Counted from the stretch's first letter, positions 1-9,067 are shown. The stretch: 64,000 nt of DNA from Segnochrobactrum spirostomi (GCF_009600605.1 NZ_VWNA01000001.1:3768501-3832500), one strand, 5' to 3'. Numbers and translations are program-made. The notes: generated by a model from the sequence alone, not told the origin.

Positions 1-754
1 TGGAGGTCGAGGATCGGCTGGAGGGCGGCCGGTCGTGCCCAGAACATCGAGCCCGAGGGAAAGTCGAGCGGCGTCTTCGGATCGAGGGCGAGGCCGATCC
101 GCGCGAACGCGTCTCGTGCGATCGCGAAATTGCCGTCCCATCGGGGCGCCCGGGCACCGAGCCCGGTGCGGGCCGGGTAGACGATGCCGACATCAGGCGC
201 CGCTTCGAAGATGGCGAGGGCGCTGGCGGCCGTCGCCGGCGATCCGACGAGCGCGCTCATGAGGGCCCGCCGCCATTCGTCGCCGCCCCGCGAATGCAGC
301 GACTTCTTCGTATGGAGGAAGAGCACCCGGTCGAGATGGGGATAGATGTCGGCGAAGGCGACATATTTCGGCGCGATGTCGCGCCCCCGGTTCGGTACCA
401 GACGCAGATCGACGGGCGTCCGGCCCGGATGGGCGGCGAGGATGTGCTCAATCTCGGCCTGCTTCTCGGTCGTGTCGGTGGATAGGAAGAGGCGGTGGCG
501 GAGCGGGATCGCGTCGGTGAGGGCGAGGATCTCCGGCAGCACGTCCGGATAGAAGACGTGGCAGACGACGCCGATGCGCCGCTCGGCCGGCGGCGGGGGA
601 CGGCATAGCCGAACGGCACGACGAGCGCGCGCTCCGGCGCGAGCCGCCGGTCGGCGAGGCGTTGGCGCAGTTCGCCCTTCAGCGTCCAGCCGAGCACGCG
701 CAGGGCGCTGCCGGCGACCCGCCGCAGCGTCGGCGCGAAACGTCCGCCGTCCAT
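1..754 (-). pseudogene. RgpF-like rhamnan synthesis family protein, frameshifted and cut by the window edge
   Basis: The gene starts at the ATG at 754 and reads leftward off the window. The first ~52 codons (to the motif VVPFGYAVP) are in one frame; the rest, beginning ERRIGVVCHVFYPD and including VPNRGRDIAPKYV and VLFLHTKKS, continues in another frame. The switch falls at a run of five C on the coding strand (G at 595-599), and one extra C would restore a single reading frame. The 'RGRDI' and 'LHTKKS' motifs are typical of RgpF/rhamnosyl-transfer proteins that build cell-surface rhamnans in the cytoplasm. It faces away from the GT2 gene at 986, so the two probably share the 755-985 promoter region. 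The break may be a true mutation, a phase-variable tract or a sequencing error; I cannot tell which. Confidence 0.6.
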
Positions 755-985
755 GCCCGTCTCCCTCACCACTTGCGTTCCGACAGACGCGCAGGCGGCC
801 GGCCTCCGGTCAAGTGCGGGGCCTAAGCCGGGCTCAGCGCCGAATGCGGATACGCGGCCACTCACCGCTTTGCCTGAGCGAGGTTGCGCCCGCGGCCCCG
901 GCCTGCGATGGAGCACGGGGCGCGCGGCCATCGACGCGGCGGCGCGCCGTTTCTCCGTGGCCCCCGTCGCGCCGAGCGCCCGCGC

Positions 986-1828
986 ATGAACATCACCCTT
1001 GCCGTGACCGTCTATCGGTCGCCGTCCCCCGTTCTCGCCGCGCTGCTCGACAGTGTGACGGTCGCGGCGATGCGTCTCGAGGCGGAGCGCCCCGGGTCGC
1101 GCCTGATGCTGGTCATCGTCGACAACAGCGACGGGGGCACCGACCGGACGCGCCTCGCCGCGCTCGTCGCCGAGCGGCCGACGCTCACGGCGAGGTTGAT
1201 CTCGGGGCAGGGCAATGTCGGCTTCGGCCGGGCGAACAACCTCGCGCTGCTTCCGTCCGACGACGACATCCTGATCGTCGGCAATCCCGATCTCGTCCTC
1301 GCCCCCGATTCGCTCGTGCGCCTCCTCGACGTGTTCGAGGCGGAGCCCACCGCCGGCCTGGTGACGCCAGGGTTCGTCGAGCACGGCCGGCTCACCCATC
1401 TCTGCAAGCGCTATCCGTCTTTCGTGGTCCTGTTCGGGCGCGGCTTCCTGCCGGCCCGGCTGCGCCGTCCGCTCGCCGCCCTGATCGACCGCTACACGAT
1501 GGCGGACCGTCCGGCCGACCGGCCGTTCTGGGACCCGCCCATCGTCACCGGCGCGTTCATGGCGTTCCGCGGGCAGGTGTTCCGCTCGATCGGGGGCTTC
1601 GACGAGCGCTTCTTCCTCTATTTCGAGGATTTCGACCTGAGCCTCCGGGTGGCCGCGGTCTCGCGCCTCTATTATGCGCCTTCGGTTCGGATGGAGCATG
1701 CCGGGGGCAACACCGCGCGGCGCGGCCTCAAGCTGATCCGCTTCTTCGCAGCCTCGGCGGCGCGGTTCTGGGGAAAGCACGGCTTTCGTCTCGTCGCGGT
1801 TCGCGATCGCCCGCCGCGCGCCTCCTGA
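986..1828 (+). CDS. GT2-family glycosyltransferase (rhamnosyltransferase-like)
   Basis: This 280-residue protein has a GT-A fold layout: the N-terminal strand VTVYRSP (residues 7-13), an acidic DNSDG turn near 46-50, the NVGFGRANN motif near 77-85, an NPD metal-site-like motif at 100-102, and the acceptor-side GGFDERFF..FEDFDL motif at 203-218 with the catalytic Glu-Asp pair. This pattern matches WbbL-like rhamnosyltransferases that add sugars to lipid-linked surface polysaccharides on the cytoplasmic face of the membrane. I chose the ATG at 986 because the upstream in-frame Arg-rich stretch does not look like protein and homologous proteins begin just before this first strand. It is divergent from the RgpF-like gene and lies upstream of the CapD-type gene. 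Donor and acceptor sugars cannot be read from sequence. Confidence 0.85.
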   Translation: MNITLAVTVYRSPSPVLAALLDSVTVAAMRLEAERPGSRLMLVIVDNSDGGTDRTRLAALVAERPTLTARLISGQGNVGFGRANNLALLPSDDDILIVGNPDLVLAPDSLVRLLDVFEAEPTAGLVTPGFVEHGRLTHLCKRYPSFVVLFGRGFLPARLRRPLAALIDRYTMADRPADRPFWDPPIVTGAFMAFRGQVFRSIGGFDERFFLYFEDFDLSLRVAAVSRLYYAPSVRMEHAGGNTARRGLKLIRFFAASAARFWGKHGFRLVAVRDRPPRAS

Positions 1829-1985
1829 CCAACGGCCGTGCCGCTCCCGCAGCATCTCGCGGCTGGACTTGCGGCGCGAGACGCGTCACTGAGGGAAATC
1901 GGGTGCGGAGGCCGGTCGCGGCCGCCGCCTCCACCGCCCGCACCGCACCGGCGACGGGCCCAACCGAGCTGATCGTCCGAAGGGT

Positions 1986-3971
1986 ATGCCCGCTTTCCTC
2001 AATGCCCTCCATCGCCGCGTTTACGAGGCGCCGCGCCTGGTGCGCCGGCTCGGCCTCGCCACGCTCGATCTCGTGCTCACGCCGGTCGCCCTGTGGGGCG
2101 CCTTCGCCCTGCGGCTCAACGAATGGTGGCCGGAGGTTTTCCTCGTCTGGGCAGCGCCGTACTTTCTGGTGCTGCCGTTCGTCACCGTGCTCGTCTATTG
2201 GCGGATCGGCGTCTATCGTATCCTGATCCGCTCCTCGGAACGCACCGCCGCGCTGCTCATCCTGCGCGCCGTCATCGCCGTTTCGGTGATCCTCGCGATC
2301 GGCGGCTATCTGATGCCGAGCGCCGTCGTGCCGCGCTCGGTGCCGGTGCTCTACGGCCTGTTGAGCTTCGTGCTCACCTGGGGTTCCCGCCTCCTCGGCC
2401 AATCCTACTTTTTCTGGATGACGCGCCGGCTTTTCCCCGTCGAGCCGGTCATCATCTACGGTGCCGGCCGCGCCGGCATCCAGCTTCTGCTCGCCCTCGA
2501 CGCGGGCCGCGAGTTTCGCGCCGTCGCCTTCGTCGACGACGACCGCTCGGTGCAGGGCACCGAGATCGTAGGCCGCCGGGTTCATAAGCCGAGCGAGCTG
2601 CCCAAGCTGCTCGCGCGGCGCAAGGCGACGCGGGTGCTCCTCGCCATTCCCTCTCTGTCGGCGCCCGAGCGGAGCCGGCTCGCCGCCAAGCTCACCAAGC
2701 TCGGCGCGCCGGTTCAGACGATCCCGTCAGCGTCGGAGCTCCTGACCGGCCTCGCGCGCATCGATTCCCTGCGCGCCGTCACGCCCGAGGACCTGCTCGG
2801 CCGCGACCGGGTCGATCCCCAGGCCGACCTCCTGCGTCCCGCGACCGAGGGCCACGCGATCCTCATCACCGGTGCCGGCGGCTCGATCGGCTCGGAGCTC
2901 TGCCGGCAGATGATCGCCCTCAAGCCGAAGCGGCTCGTGCTCTATGAGGTGAACGAGTTCGCGCTCTACCGCATCCACGCGGAGCTCAACGAACTCTCCG
3001 ATGCCGGAGGACTGGCGAGCGAGATCGTGGCGGTGCTCGGCAACGTCTCCGACGAGGCGCGCCTGCGCCGTGTGATCGAGACCTTCGCCATCGACACGCT
3101 CTATCACGCGGCCGCCTACAAGCACGTGCCGCTCGTCGAGAGCAACGTGCTCGAAGGCTTGCGCAACAACGTCCTCGGCACCGCTGCGGTCGTGCGGGCC
3201 GTCATCGGCAGCGGCGTCGCCCGCATGATCCTGATCTCGACCGACAAGGCGGTGCGCCCGACGAGCGTGATGGGCGCCACCAAAAGGTGGGCGGAATTGA
3301 TCCTCCAGGCCGCCCAGGCCGCCCAGGCCGCCCAGCCGCCGCAACCGGGCGGTGGCGGAACGGTCTTCTCCATGGTCCGGTTCGGCAACGTGCTCGGCTC
3401 GTCGGGGTCGGTGATCCCGTTGTTCCAGCATCAGATCAAGCGAGGCGGCCCGGTGACCGTGACCCACCCGGACGTCACCCGCTATTTCATGACGATCCCG
3501 GAAGCGGCGCAGCTCGTCATCCAGGCGGGGGCGATGGCGCAGGGCGGCGAGGTTTTCCTGCTCGACATGGGCTCGCCGGTGAAGATCGTCGATCTCGCCC
3601 GGCAGATGATCGAGCTGCACGGGCTCAAGGTGAAGGACGCCGCGCGGCCCGATGGCGATATCGAGATCGTGTTCTCCGGCCTCAGGCCCGGCGAGAAGCT
3701 CTACGAGGAGCTTTTGATCGGCGACAACCCGATGCCGACCGCCCACCCGAAGATCCGCCGCTCGCGGGAATCGAGTCTGCCGAGCGAGGTCGTCGAGGCG
3801 GCGATCGCCGACCTCGTGGCGGCGATCGGGGCGGGCGACATCGATCGCGCGCTCGCCGCCCTGCGCCGCATGGTCGCCGAATACGATCCGCCCGAGATGC
3901 CGGTAGACTTGCTCGCCGGCGCGAAGGCGCCAAGCCCGTCGGCGACGATCACCCCGCTCCGCCGCGCATAA
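1986..3971 (+). CDS. CapD/WbpM-type nucleoside-diphosphate sugar 4,6-dehydratase/epimerase
   Basis: This 661-residue membrane enzyme has the long-form WbpM/CapD layout: about four N-terminal transmembrane helices (residues ~25-140), a first Rossmann domain with GAGRAG at 159-164, and a second SDR domain with TGAGGSIGSE near 294-303. The active site shows S418-T-D-K and the variant M429-x3-K433 in place of Tyr-x3-Lys, which is the hallmark of the UDP-GlcNAc C6-dehydratase/C4 family. It makes activated deoxy or amino sugars for surface polysaccharide. Just after the active site lies an unusual Gln-Ala-Ala triplet repeat encoded by tandem 9-bp units (3306-3332). The neighbours are glycosyltransferases on the left and a two-component system on the right. 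Confidence 0.9.
   Translation: MPAFLNALHRRVYEAPRLVRRLGLATLDLVLTPVALWGAFALRLNEWWPEVFLVWAAPYFLVLPFVTVLVYWRIGVYRILIRSSERTAALLILRAVIAVSVILAIGGYLMPSAVVPRSVPVLYGLLSFVLTWGSRLLGQSYFFWMTRRLFPVEPVIIYGAGRAGIQLLLALDAGREFRAVAFVDDDRSVQGTEIVGRRVHKPSELPKLLARRKATRVLLAIPSLSAPERSRLAAKLTKLGAPVQTIPSASELLTGLARIDSLRAVTPEDLLGRDRVDPQADLLRPATEGHAILITGAGGSIGSELCRQMIALKPKRLVLYEVNEFALYRIHAELNELSDAGGLASEIVAVLGNVSDEARLRRVIETFAIDTLYHAAAYKHVPLVESNVLEGLRNNVLGTAAVVRAVIGSGVARMILISTDKAVRPTSVMGATKRWAELILQAAQAAQAAQPPQPGGGGTVFSMVRFGNVLGSSGSVIPLFQHQIKRGGPVTVTHPDVTRYFMTIPEAAQLVIQAGAMAQGGEVFLLDMGSPVKIVDLARQMIELHGLKVKDAARPDGDIEIVFSGLRPGEKLYEELLIGDNPMPTAHPKIRRSRESSLPSEVVEAAIADLVAAIGAGDIDRALAALRRMVAEYDPPEMPVDLLAGAKAPSPSATITPLRRA
3306..3332 (+). 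repeat. Three tandem 9-bp repeats inside the CapD-type gene
   Basis: The unit CAGGCCGCC occurs three times without change and is followed by a partial fourth copy. It is in frame and encodes (Gln-Ala-Ala)3, then a Pro/Gln/Gly-rich stretch that is inserted between the active-site helix and the conserved VRFGNVLGSSGSV strand. The copy number could change by slippage without breaking the frame. Confidence 0.9.
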
Positions 3972-3980
3972 GAACGCTCT

Positions 3981-4004
3981 CCACCGTGTTGCAAATGGCA
4001 CGGT
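3981..4004. promoter_or_regulatory. 7-bp inverted repeat between the CapD-type gene and the response regulator
   Basis: The arms CACCGTG and CACGGTG are perfect complements separated by 10 bases. The repeat begins 9 bp after the CapD-type stop codon and ends 37 bp before the response-regulator start. It could be a weak terminator or an operator for the regulator. No U-run follows directly. Confidence 0.4.
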
Positions 4005-4041
4005 GTCGTTATGATCGCGGCGGGGAGGACGGCGGGCCGAG

Positions 4042-4707
4042 ATGCGGCTGCTCATCGTCGAAGACAATCACGAGCTTGCGGCCTGGCTCGCCCGGGCGCT
4101 CACGCAGGCCCATTATGCGGTCGACGTCGCCCACGACGGCGAGGAGGCGGAGCATCTCCTGTCCGTCTCCGACTACGCGGCCGTGATCCTCGACCTCTCG
4201 CTGCCGAAGATCGACGGCATGACGGTGCTGAAGCGTATCCGTCGGGCGGGACGCAAGGTGCCGGTCATCATCCTCACCGCCAACGCTTCGCTCGCCGGCC
4301 GCGTCGACGGCCTCGATTCGGGCGCGGACGATTATCTCGCGAAGCCGTTCGAACTCCCCGAGCTCGAAGCGCGGCTGCGCGCCGTGATCCGCCGCGGCCA
4401 TGACCTCGCGAGCCCCGAGATCGCCGTCGCGGACTTGGTGCTCAACACGGCCACCCGTCAGTTCGCGCTCAAGGGCGAGCCGCTGTCCCTGACGCCGCGG
4501 GAACATTCGGTCCTTGAACACTTGATCCTCAAGGCCGGCACGCCGGTGAGCAAGGCGGCCCTGTCGGAGAACGTGTTCGGCTTCGATGCCGAGACCGACC
4601 CGAGCGCGATCGAGATCTACGTCCACCGCGTCCGCAAGAAGCTCGAAGGCGGCGCGGTGGAGATCGCCACCCTCCGCGGCCTCGGCTATCTGCTGCGAGG
4701 CGCCTGA
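4042..4707 (+). CDS. OmpR/PhoB-family response regulator (TctD/QseB-like)
   Basis: This is a 221-residue two-domain regulator. The receiver domain (1-115) has the acidic pair E7-D8, the phosphoacceptor D51 in VILDLSLP and the conserved Lys in YLAKPFE near 101. The C-terminal winged-helix domain (about 125-220) has the typical LTPREHSVLEHL and IYVHRVRKKLEG segments and ends GLGYLLRGA. It is transcribed with the sensor kinase, which starts one base after its stop codon. The sequence resembles TctD/QseB-type regulators that control nearby transporters. A tandem 11-bp repeat upstream of the neighbouring ABC operon (9155-9176) is a candidate binding site. Confidence 0.93.
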   Translation: MRLLIVEDNHELAAWLARALTQAHYAVDVAHDGEEAEHLLSVSDYAAVILDLSLPKIDGMTVLKRIRRAGRKVPVIILTANASLAGRVDGLDSGADDYLAKPFELPELEARLRAVIRRGHDLASPEIAVADLVLNTATRQFALKGEPLSLTPREHSVLEHLILKAGTPVSKAALSENVFGFDAETDPSAIEIYVHRVRKKLEGGAVEIATLRGLGYLLRGA

Positions 4708-4708
4708 G

Positions 4709-6133
4709 GTGGGCTCCGCGTCCGCCTCGACCCCGGTGGCGGCCGCGCGTCGCCTGCGTCGGGGCTTGCGGAGCCTGCGCCACAGTCTGCGCGCCCAACT
4801 CCTCGCCTGGATCATGGTGACGCTGTTCGGCGTCATCTGCTTCAATCTCTATTCCGGGGCCACCCAGTCGCGAGACATGGCGACCCTCGTCACCGACAAC
4901 ATGCTGATGGGCTCCGCCCGCGTCATCGCCGAGGCGGTGCGGGTCGATCCGGGCGGTACGGTCGCCGTCGACATTCCCCCGGCGGCCCTCGAAATCTTCG
5001 ACACCGGCTTCGGCGACCGTGTCTATTATCGCGTCACCACGGCCTGGGGGACGCTGATCGCAGGCTATGCCGACTTGCCGACCCCAGTGCGCGACCGGGT
5101 CGGCCAGGACATCGTGTTCCGCGGCGGCACCCTGCGCGCCATGATGGTGACGCAGCCGCTCGTCGGGCTCGGTCCCGACGGCGCGGTCAGCGTCACGGTC
5201 GCCGTCACCCGTTTCAATCAGGAGGCGATGCGGGCGCACCTGTGGTTCTCGGACCTCTGGGGCCAGGTCCTGCTCGTCCTCGTCGCCGGGCTCGTGACCG
5301 TGCTCGGCCTGCGCCGCGGGCTCGGCCCGGTGCTGCGGCTGCGCGATGCCGTGCGGGCCCGCCGCCGCGATCAGCTCGAGCCGTTCGACGAGACGACGGT
5401 CCAGACCGAGCTCCGGCCGCTGGTGCGCGCGCTCAACGATTACATGGTCCGGGTGCAGGCGCAGATGGCGGCGCAGCGCCGCTTCGTCGCCAACGCCGCG
5501 CACCAACTGCGCACGCCCTTGACCCTGCTCTCGACCCAGGCCGGCTTCGCGGCGCGGGAGGGTGATCCGGGCCGGCGCCAGGAAGCGCTCCAGGCGCTGA
5601 TCCGCAGCACCCGTCAGGCGACCCGCCTCGCCGAACAATTGCTGACGCTGACCCGCGCCGAGCCCGGCAGCCGCGCCCCGCGGGCCGACCGCATCGACAT
5701 GGCCGACATCGCCCGCCAAGTCCTCGAGGCGCGCGCCGAGGAGGCCCTGCGCCTCGGTATCGACATCGGGCTCGAGGCGGGCGGCGACGCGCCCGTCACC
5801 GGTGACGGCACGATGCTGCGCGAGATGGTCGTCAACCTCGTCGACAACGCGCTGCGCTATACCCCGGCGCCCGGCACGGTCACCGTCACCGTCCGCCGGT
5901 CGGGTGACGTCGTCGAGATCCTCGTCGAGGACAGCGGTCCGGGCATTGCGGAGGCCGAGCGCGAGCGGGTGTTCGAGCGGTTCTACCGGGTGATCGGCAC
6001 GCAGGCGGAGGGCAGCGGCCTCGGCCTCGCGATCGTGCGCGAGGTGGTGGAAGGGGCGGGCGGCTCCGTCGCGCTCGCCACCTCCGCCCACGGCGGCCTC
6101 GCCGCGCTGGTGCGGCTGCCGGCGGCCGAATAG
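4709..6133 (+). CDS. Sensor histidine kinase (TctE-like)
   Basis: I place the start at the GTG at 4709, one base after the regulator's TGA, which gives 474 residues. The N-terminus is basic, then a transmembrane helix (~31-50), a periplasmic sensor segment, and a second helix (~187-208) followed by a HAMP-like linker. The kinase core has the H-box ANAAHQLRTPL with H265, the N-box NLVDNALRYT near 376, the G1 box DSGPGI and the G2 box GSGLGLAI. It phosphorylates the adjacent regulator at the inner membrane. The N-terminal third matches the 2CSK_N architecture of TctE-type kinases. The ligand is unknown; the convergent ABC transporter is a possible target of the system. Confidence 0.9.
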   Translation: MGSASASTPVAAARRLRRGLRSLRHSLRAQLLAWIMVTLFGVICFNLYSGATQSRDMATLVTDNMLMGSARVIAEAVRVDPGGTVAVDIPPAALEIFDTGFGDRVYYRVTTAWGTLIAGYADLPTPVRDRVGQDIVFRGGTLRAMMVTQPLVGLGPDGAVSVTVAVTRFNQEAMRAHLWFSDLWGQVLLVLVAGLVTVLGLRRGLGPVLRLRDAVRARRRDQLEPFDETTVQTELRPLVRALNDYMVRVQAQMAAQRRFVANAAHQLRTPLTLLSTQAGFAAREGDPGRRQEALQALIRSTRQATRLAEQLLTLTRAEPGSRAPRADRIDMADIARQVLEARAEEALRLGIDIGLEAGGDAPVTGDGTMLREMVVNLVDNALRYTPAPGTVTVTVRRSGDVVEILVEDSGPGIAEAERERVFERFYRVIGTQAEGSGLGLAIVREVVEGAGGSVALATSAHGGLAALVRLPAAE

Positions 6134-6153
6134 ACCGGGGCGCGCAAACGAGA

Positions 6154-6175
6154 AAAGGGGGCCGAAGCCCCCTTT
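6154..6175. terminator. Bidirectional terminator between the sensor kinase and the ABC operon
   Basis: A perfect 9-bp stem (AAAGGGGGC / GCCCCCTTT) closes a CGAA tetraloop. The A-tract on one side and T-tract on the other let it end transcription from both convergent units. Confidence 0.85.
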
Positions 6176-6200
6176 GCCGGACGGATCGGATCGCGTCCGC

Positions 6201-7079
6201 TCAGTGCGTGTCGAGGTGCTGCTGCGGCCGCCACTTGGCGAGGCGGTTCTCGACCAGGGTCATGACGAACTCGGCCATGAGCGTGACGACCATCACGAGC
6301 ACGATCGCCGCGAACATGCCGGCGGCGTCGAACGTGCCCTTGGCGATCGAGATGAGCTGGCCGATGCCGAAGCGGGCGCCGACGAACTCGCCGACGATCG
6401 CGCCGATGATCGCGAAGCCGAACGAGACGTGGAGGCTCGCGAAGATCCAGCTCATCGCCGAGGGCACGATGACGGCGCGCGTCACCTGCCAATCGGAGGC
6501 GCCGAGGATGCGCGCATTGGCGATCATGTCGCGGTCCGCCTCGCGCACGCCCTGGAAGGCGTTGGCGAACACGACGAAGAACACCATCACGAAGGCGAGT
6601 GCCACCTTGGAGGCGAGCCCGAGGCCCATGATCATGATGAAGATCGGCGCCAGCACGACGCGGGGGATCGAATTGATCGCCTTGATGTAGACCGAGAAAA
6701 TATCGGACAGCATGCGGTTGCGGCCGAGGCCGATGCCGACCACGACGCCGGCGACCGAGCCGGTGACGAAGCCGATCAGGGCCTCCTCGAGCGTGACGCC
6801 GAGATTGTACCAGAGCGAGCCCTCGGTGGTGCCGTTGACCGCCCAATCGTAGAGCCGCGCCGCGACCGCGCTCGGGCTCGCATAGAAGAACGGGTCGATC
6901 CAGTTGAGGTCGGAGGCGAGTTCCCAGAGGCCGAGCGAGGCCACCAGGATCGTGATCTGCCAGAAGCGCACCATCTGCTTGCGGCGCCGGATCGCCTTCA
7001 GGGCGGCGGCCTCGATCTCCTTGTCGCTCGTGCCGGGGCGGAAGGTGGCGGCCGGGCTTTCCATCGTCATGTCGGACAT
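6201..7079 (-). CDS. ABC transporter permease (SsuC/TauC/NrtB family)
   Basis: This 292-residue inner-membrane protein has a cytoplasmic N-terminal tail, six predicted helices and the BPD_transp_1 coupling loop with the EAA-like motif near ADRDMIANARILGAS. This is the layout of permeases that take up small anions or heterocycles (sulfonates, nitrate, thiamine precursors). It is the third gene of the operon and follows the ATPase by 13 bp. It most likely forms a homodimer. The substrate cannot be assigned from sequence. Confidence 0.9.
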   Translation of the reverse strand: MSDMTMESPAATFRPGTSDKEIEAAALKAIRRRKQMVRFWQITILVASLGLWELASDLNWIDPFFYASPSAVAARLYDWAVNGTTEGSLWYNLGVTLEEALIGFVTGSVAGVVVGIGLGRNRMLSDIFSVYIKAINSIPRVVLAPIFIMIMGLGLASKVALAFVMVFFVVFANAFQGVREADRDMIANARILGASDWQVTRAVIVPSAMSWIFASLHVSFGFAIIGAIVGEFVGARFGIGQLISIAKGTFDAAGMFAAIVLVMVVTLMAEFVMTLVENRLAKWRPQQHLDTH

Positions 7080-7092
7080 CGTCGCCTCCTCC

Positions 7093-7926
7093 TCACGCGG
7101 CTTCCGCGGCGCGGCGGTAGCTGGTCTCGACTTCCTCGCGAAGGTCGTCCCAGATCGTCTTGCAATAATGGACGAATGTCTCGTCGTAGCGGATTTCCGA
7201 AACGACCCGCGGGCGGGGCAGGTCGATCGGATAGACCGATTTCACGGTCGCCGGTCCGGCGGTCAGCACATAGACCTTGTCGGCGAGCGCGACCGCCTCT
7301 TCCAGATCGTGCGTGACGAACACGACCGACGCCTTGCGCTCGGCCCAGAGCTTCAGGAGCTCTTCGTGCATCACCGTCCGGGTCTGCACGTCGAGCGCCG
7401 AGAAGGGCTCGTCCATGAGCAGGATTTCCGGCTCGTTGATGAAGGTCTGGGCGAGCGAGACGCGCTTGCGCATGCCGCCCGAAAGCTGATGCGGATAATG
7501 GTGAAGGAACTTGGAGAGCCCGACGCGGGCGAGCCAGTCCTTCGCCATCGCCTCGGCCTCCGCCTTCGAGCGGCCGCGGAAGCGCGGCCCCGCCATGACG
7601 TTGTCGATGACGTTGCGCCAGGGAAAGAGAGCGTCCTTCTGGAAGGCGAAGCCGACCCGCGGGTCGATGCCGTTGACCGGTCCACCCATCAGGCGCACCT
7701 CGCCGGCGCTCGGCCGGGCGAGGCCGGTGACGAGGTTCAGCGTCGTCGACTTCCCGCATCCGGTCGGGCCGACGACCGCGACGAACTCGCCGCGTTCGAC
7801 GCTCATGTTGAAATCGCGGAGCGCAGTCAGCGTCTTGCCGGTCGGCGATACGAACCGGCGGGTGACGTTGATGAGCTCGATCGCCGGCGCATGGTTCGGC
7901 GCCTCTGCCATCCTCAGTGCGGACAT
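7093..7926 (-). CDS. ABC transporter ATP-binding protein (SsuB/TauB/NrtD family)
   Basis: This 277-residue ATPase has Walker [10 protein letters not shown] at 53-61, the Q-loop in [11 protein letters not shown], the signature LSGGM near 147, Walker [13 protein letters not shown] near 166-177 and the H-loop [11 protein letters not shown]. It powers the permease encoded 13 bp downstream. The ATG at 7926 is preceded by AAAGGA at a good distance. It is separated from the upstream binding-protein gene by 109 bp that contain a very stable hairpin, which suggests lower expression than the binding protein. Confidence 0.92.
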   Translation of the reverse strand: MSALRMAEAPNHAPAIELINVTRRFVSPTGKTLTALRDFNMSVERGEFVAVVGPTGCGKSTTLNLVTGLARPSAGEVRLMGGPVNGIDPRVGFAFQKDALFPWRNVIDNVMAGPRFRGRSKAEAEAMAKDWLARVGLSKFLHHYPHQLSGGMRKRVSLAQTFINEPEILLMDEPFSALDVQTRTVMHEELLKLWAERKASVVFVTHDLEEAVALADKVYVLTAGPATVKSVYPIDLPRPRVVSEIRYDETFVHYCKTIWDDLREEVETSYRRAAEAA

Positions 7927-7984
7927 GGCTGATCCTTTCGCGGCGCACGGCGCACGCGGGGGCTGATGATCGCTTGGGGGGAGG

Positions 7985-8029
7985 GGCCGTCCCGCCGGGC
8001 GTCCAATGCGGGACGCGGGCGGGACGGCC
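7985..8029. promoter_or_regulatory. Large intercistronic hairpin between the binding-protein and ATPase genes
   Basis: An outer 12-bp perfect stem (GGCCGTCCCGCC / GGCGGGACGGCC) encloses an inner 6-bp stem (GCGTCC / GGACGC) with a 6-base loop. No U-run follows in the direction of transcription. It therefore probably acts as an mRNA stabiliser or partial attenuator after the binding-protein gene rather than a full terminator. Confidence 0.7.
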
Positions 8030-8035
8030 GGAGCC

Positions 8036-9067
8036 TTATTGGCCGATCGAGGCGTTCGCGGCCTTCACGAACTCGGTCGTGTACGTCTTCGACAGATCGA
8101 TCTGCTTGCCCTTCACGTTCTTCGAGAACTCCGAGAGCACGGCGAGCACCGTCGGCGGGCCGTCTTCCGGCATCACGCCGTCGGGCGTGAACATGCCTTT
8201 GCCGGCCTCGAGGGCTTTGATGTAGCCCTCCTTGTCGCCGACATAGAAGTCGCGCGGCATCTTGTCGGCGATCTCGGCGGCGGAGTGGGTGTTGATGAAC
8301 TTCAGCGTTTTGACGAAGGCGTTGGCGAGCTTCTGCACCTCGTCCTTGTGGGCGGCGACCCAGGCGCTGTCCATGTAGAGCGAGGCCGCGGGGTAGGTGC
8401 CGCCGAGCGCCTCCCGGGTCTTCTCCACCGTGCGCAGGTCGACGAGCACGCGGGCCGCGTTGGTCTTCACGAGGCGGGAGATGGTCGGCTCCGTCGTCAT
8501 GCCGGCCTGGATCTGGTCCTGCTGCATGGCGGCGATGAAGGTGCCGCCGGCGCCGACCGGCACGGTGACGATCTCGCCCGGCTTCAGCCCGGCCTTCGAG
8601 GCCATGAAGAGCGTCAGGAAGTTCGTCGAAGAGCCGAGCCCGGTCACGCCGAGATTCTTGCCCTTGAGGTCGGCGAACGACTTGATGTCCGGATATTGGT
8701 TGGAGACGAGCTCGACCTCGCCCGGCGCCTGGCTGAACTGCACCACGGACTCGACGAACTTGCCCTTCGCCTGAAGGTCGACGCAGTGGTCGTAGAAGCC
8801 CACGACGCCCTGGACGGCACCCGCGAGGAGCTGGTTTTCGGCATCGACGCCGGCCGCCTCGTTCAGCAGCTCGACGTCGAGACCCTCGTCCTTGAAGTAG
8901 CCGAGGCCCTCGGCGAGCTTGGCCGGCAGGTAGATCTGCTTCTCGTAGCCGCCCACCATGATGGTGATCTTGTCGGCGGCGTCGGCGAGCAGGGTGGTCG
9001 CCAGAAAACCGGCGGCGGCAAGCGAGCAAAGGGAAAGCGCGCGCAGAATCCTGCGTTCAGAACGCAT
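8036..9067 (-). CDS. ABC transporter substrate-binding protein (NMT1/SsuA-like)
   Basis: The start at 9067 has a strong GGAGGAG site and is followed by a classical Sec signal peptide (basic MRSERR, hydrophobic core, cleavage near residue 30 before ADKITI). The mature protein opens with the KITIMVGGYEKQIYLPAKLAEG region and continues with GYFKDEGLDVEL, typical of periplasmic NMT1/THI5/SsuA proteins that bind sulfonates, nitrate, riboflavin or pyrimidine precursors. It is the first gene of the operon with the ATPase and permease. Its upstream region has a tandem 11-bp repeat. The ligand is unknown. Confidence 0.9.
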   Translation of the reverse strand: MRSERRILRALSLCSLAAAGFLATTLLADAADKITIMVGGYEKQIYLPAKLAEGLGYFKDEGLDVELLNEAAGVDAENQLLAGAVQGVVGFYDHCVDLQAKGKFVESVVQFSQAPGEVELVSNQYPDIKSFADLKGKNLGVTGLGSSTNFLTLFMASKAGLKPGEIVTVPVGAGGTFIAAMQQDQIQAGMTTEPTISRLVKTNAARVLVDLRTVEKTREALGGTYPAASLYMDSAWVAAHKDEVQKLANAFVKTLKFINTHSAAEIADKMPRDFYVGDKEGYIKALEAGKGMFTPDGVMPEDGPPTVLAVLSEFSKNVKGKQIDLSKTYTTEFVKAANASIGQ

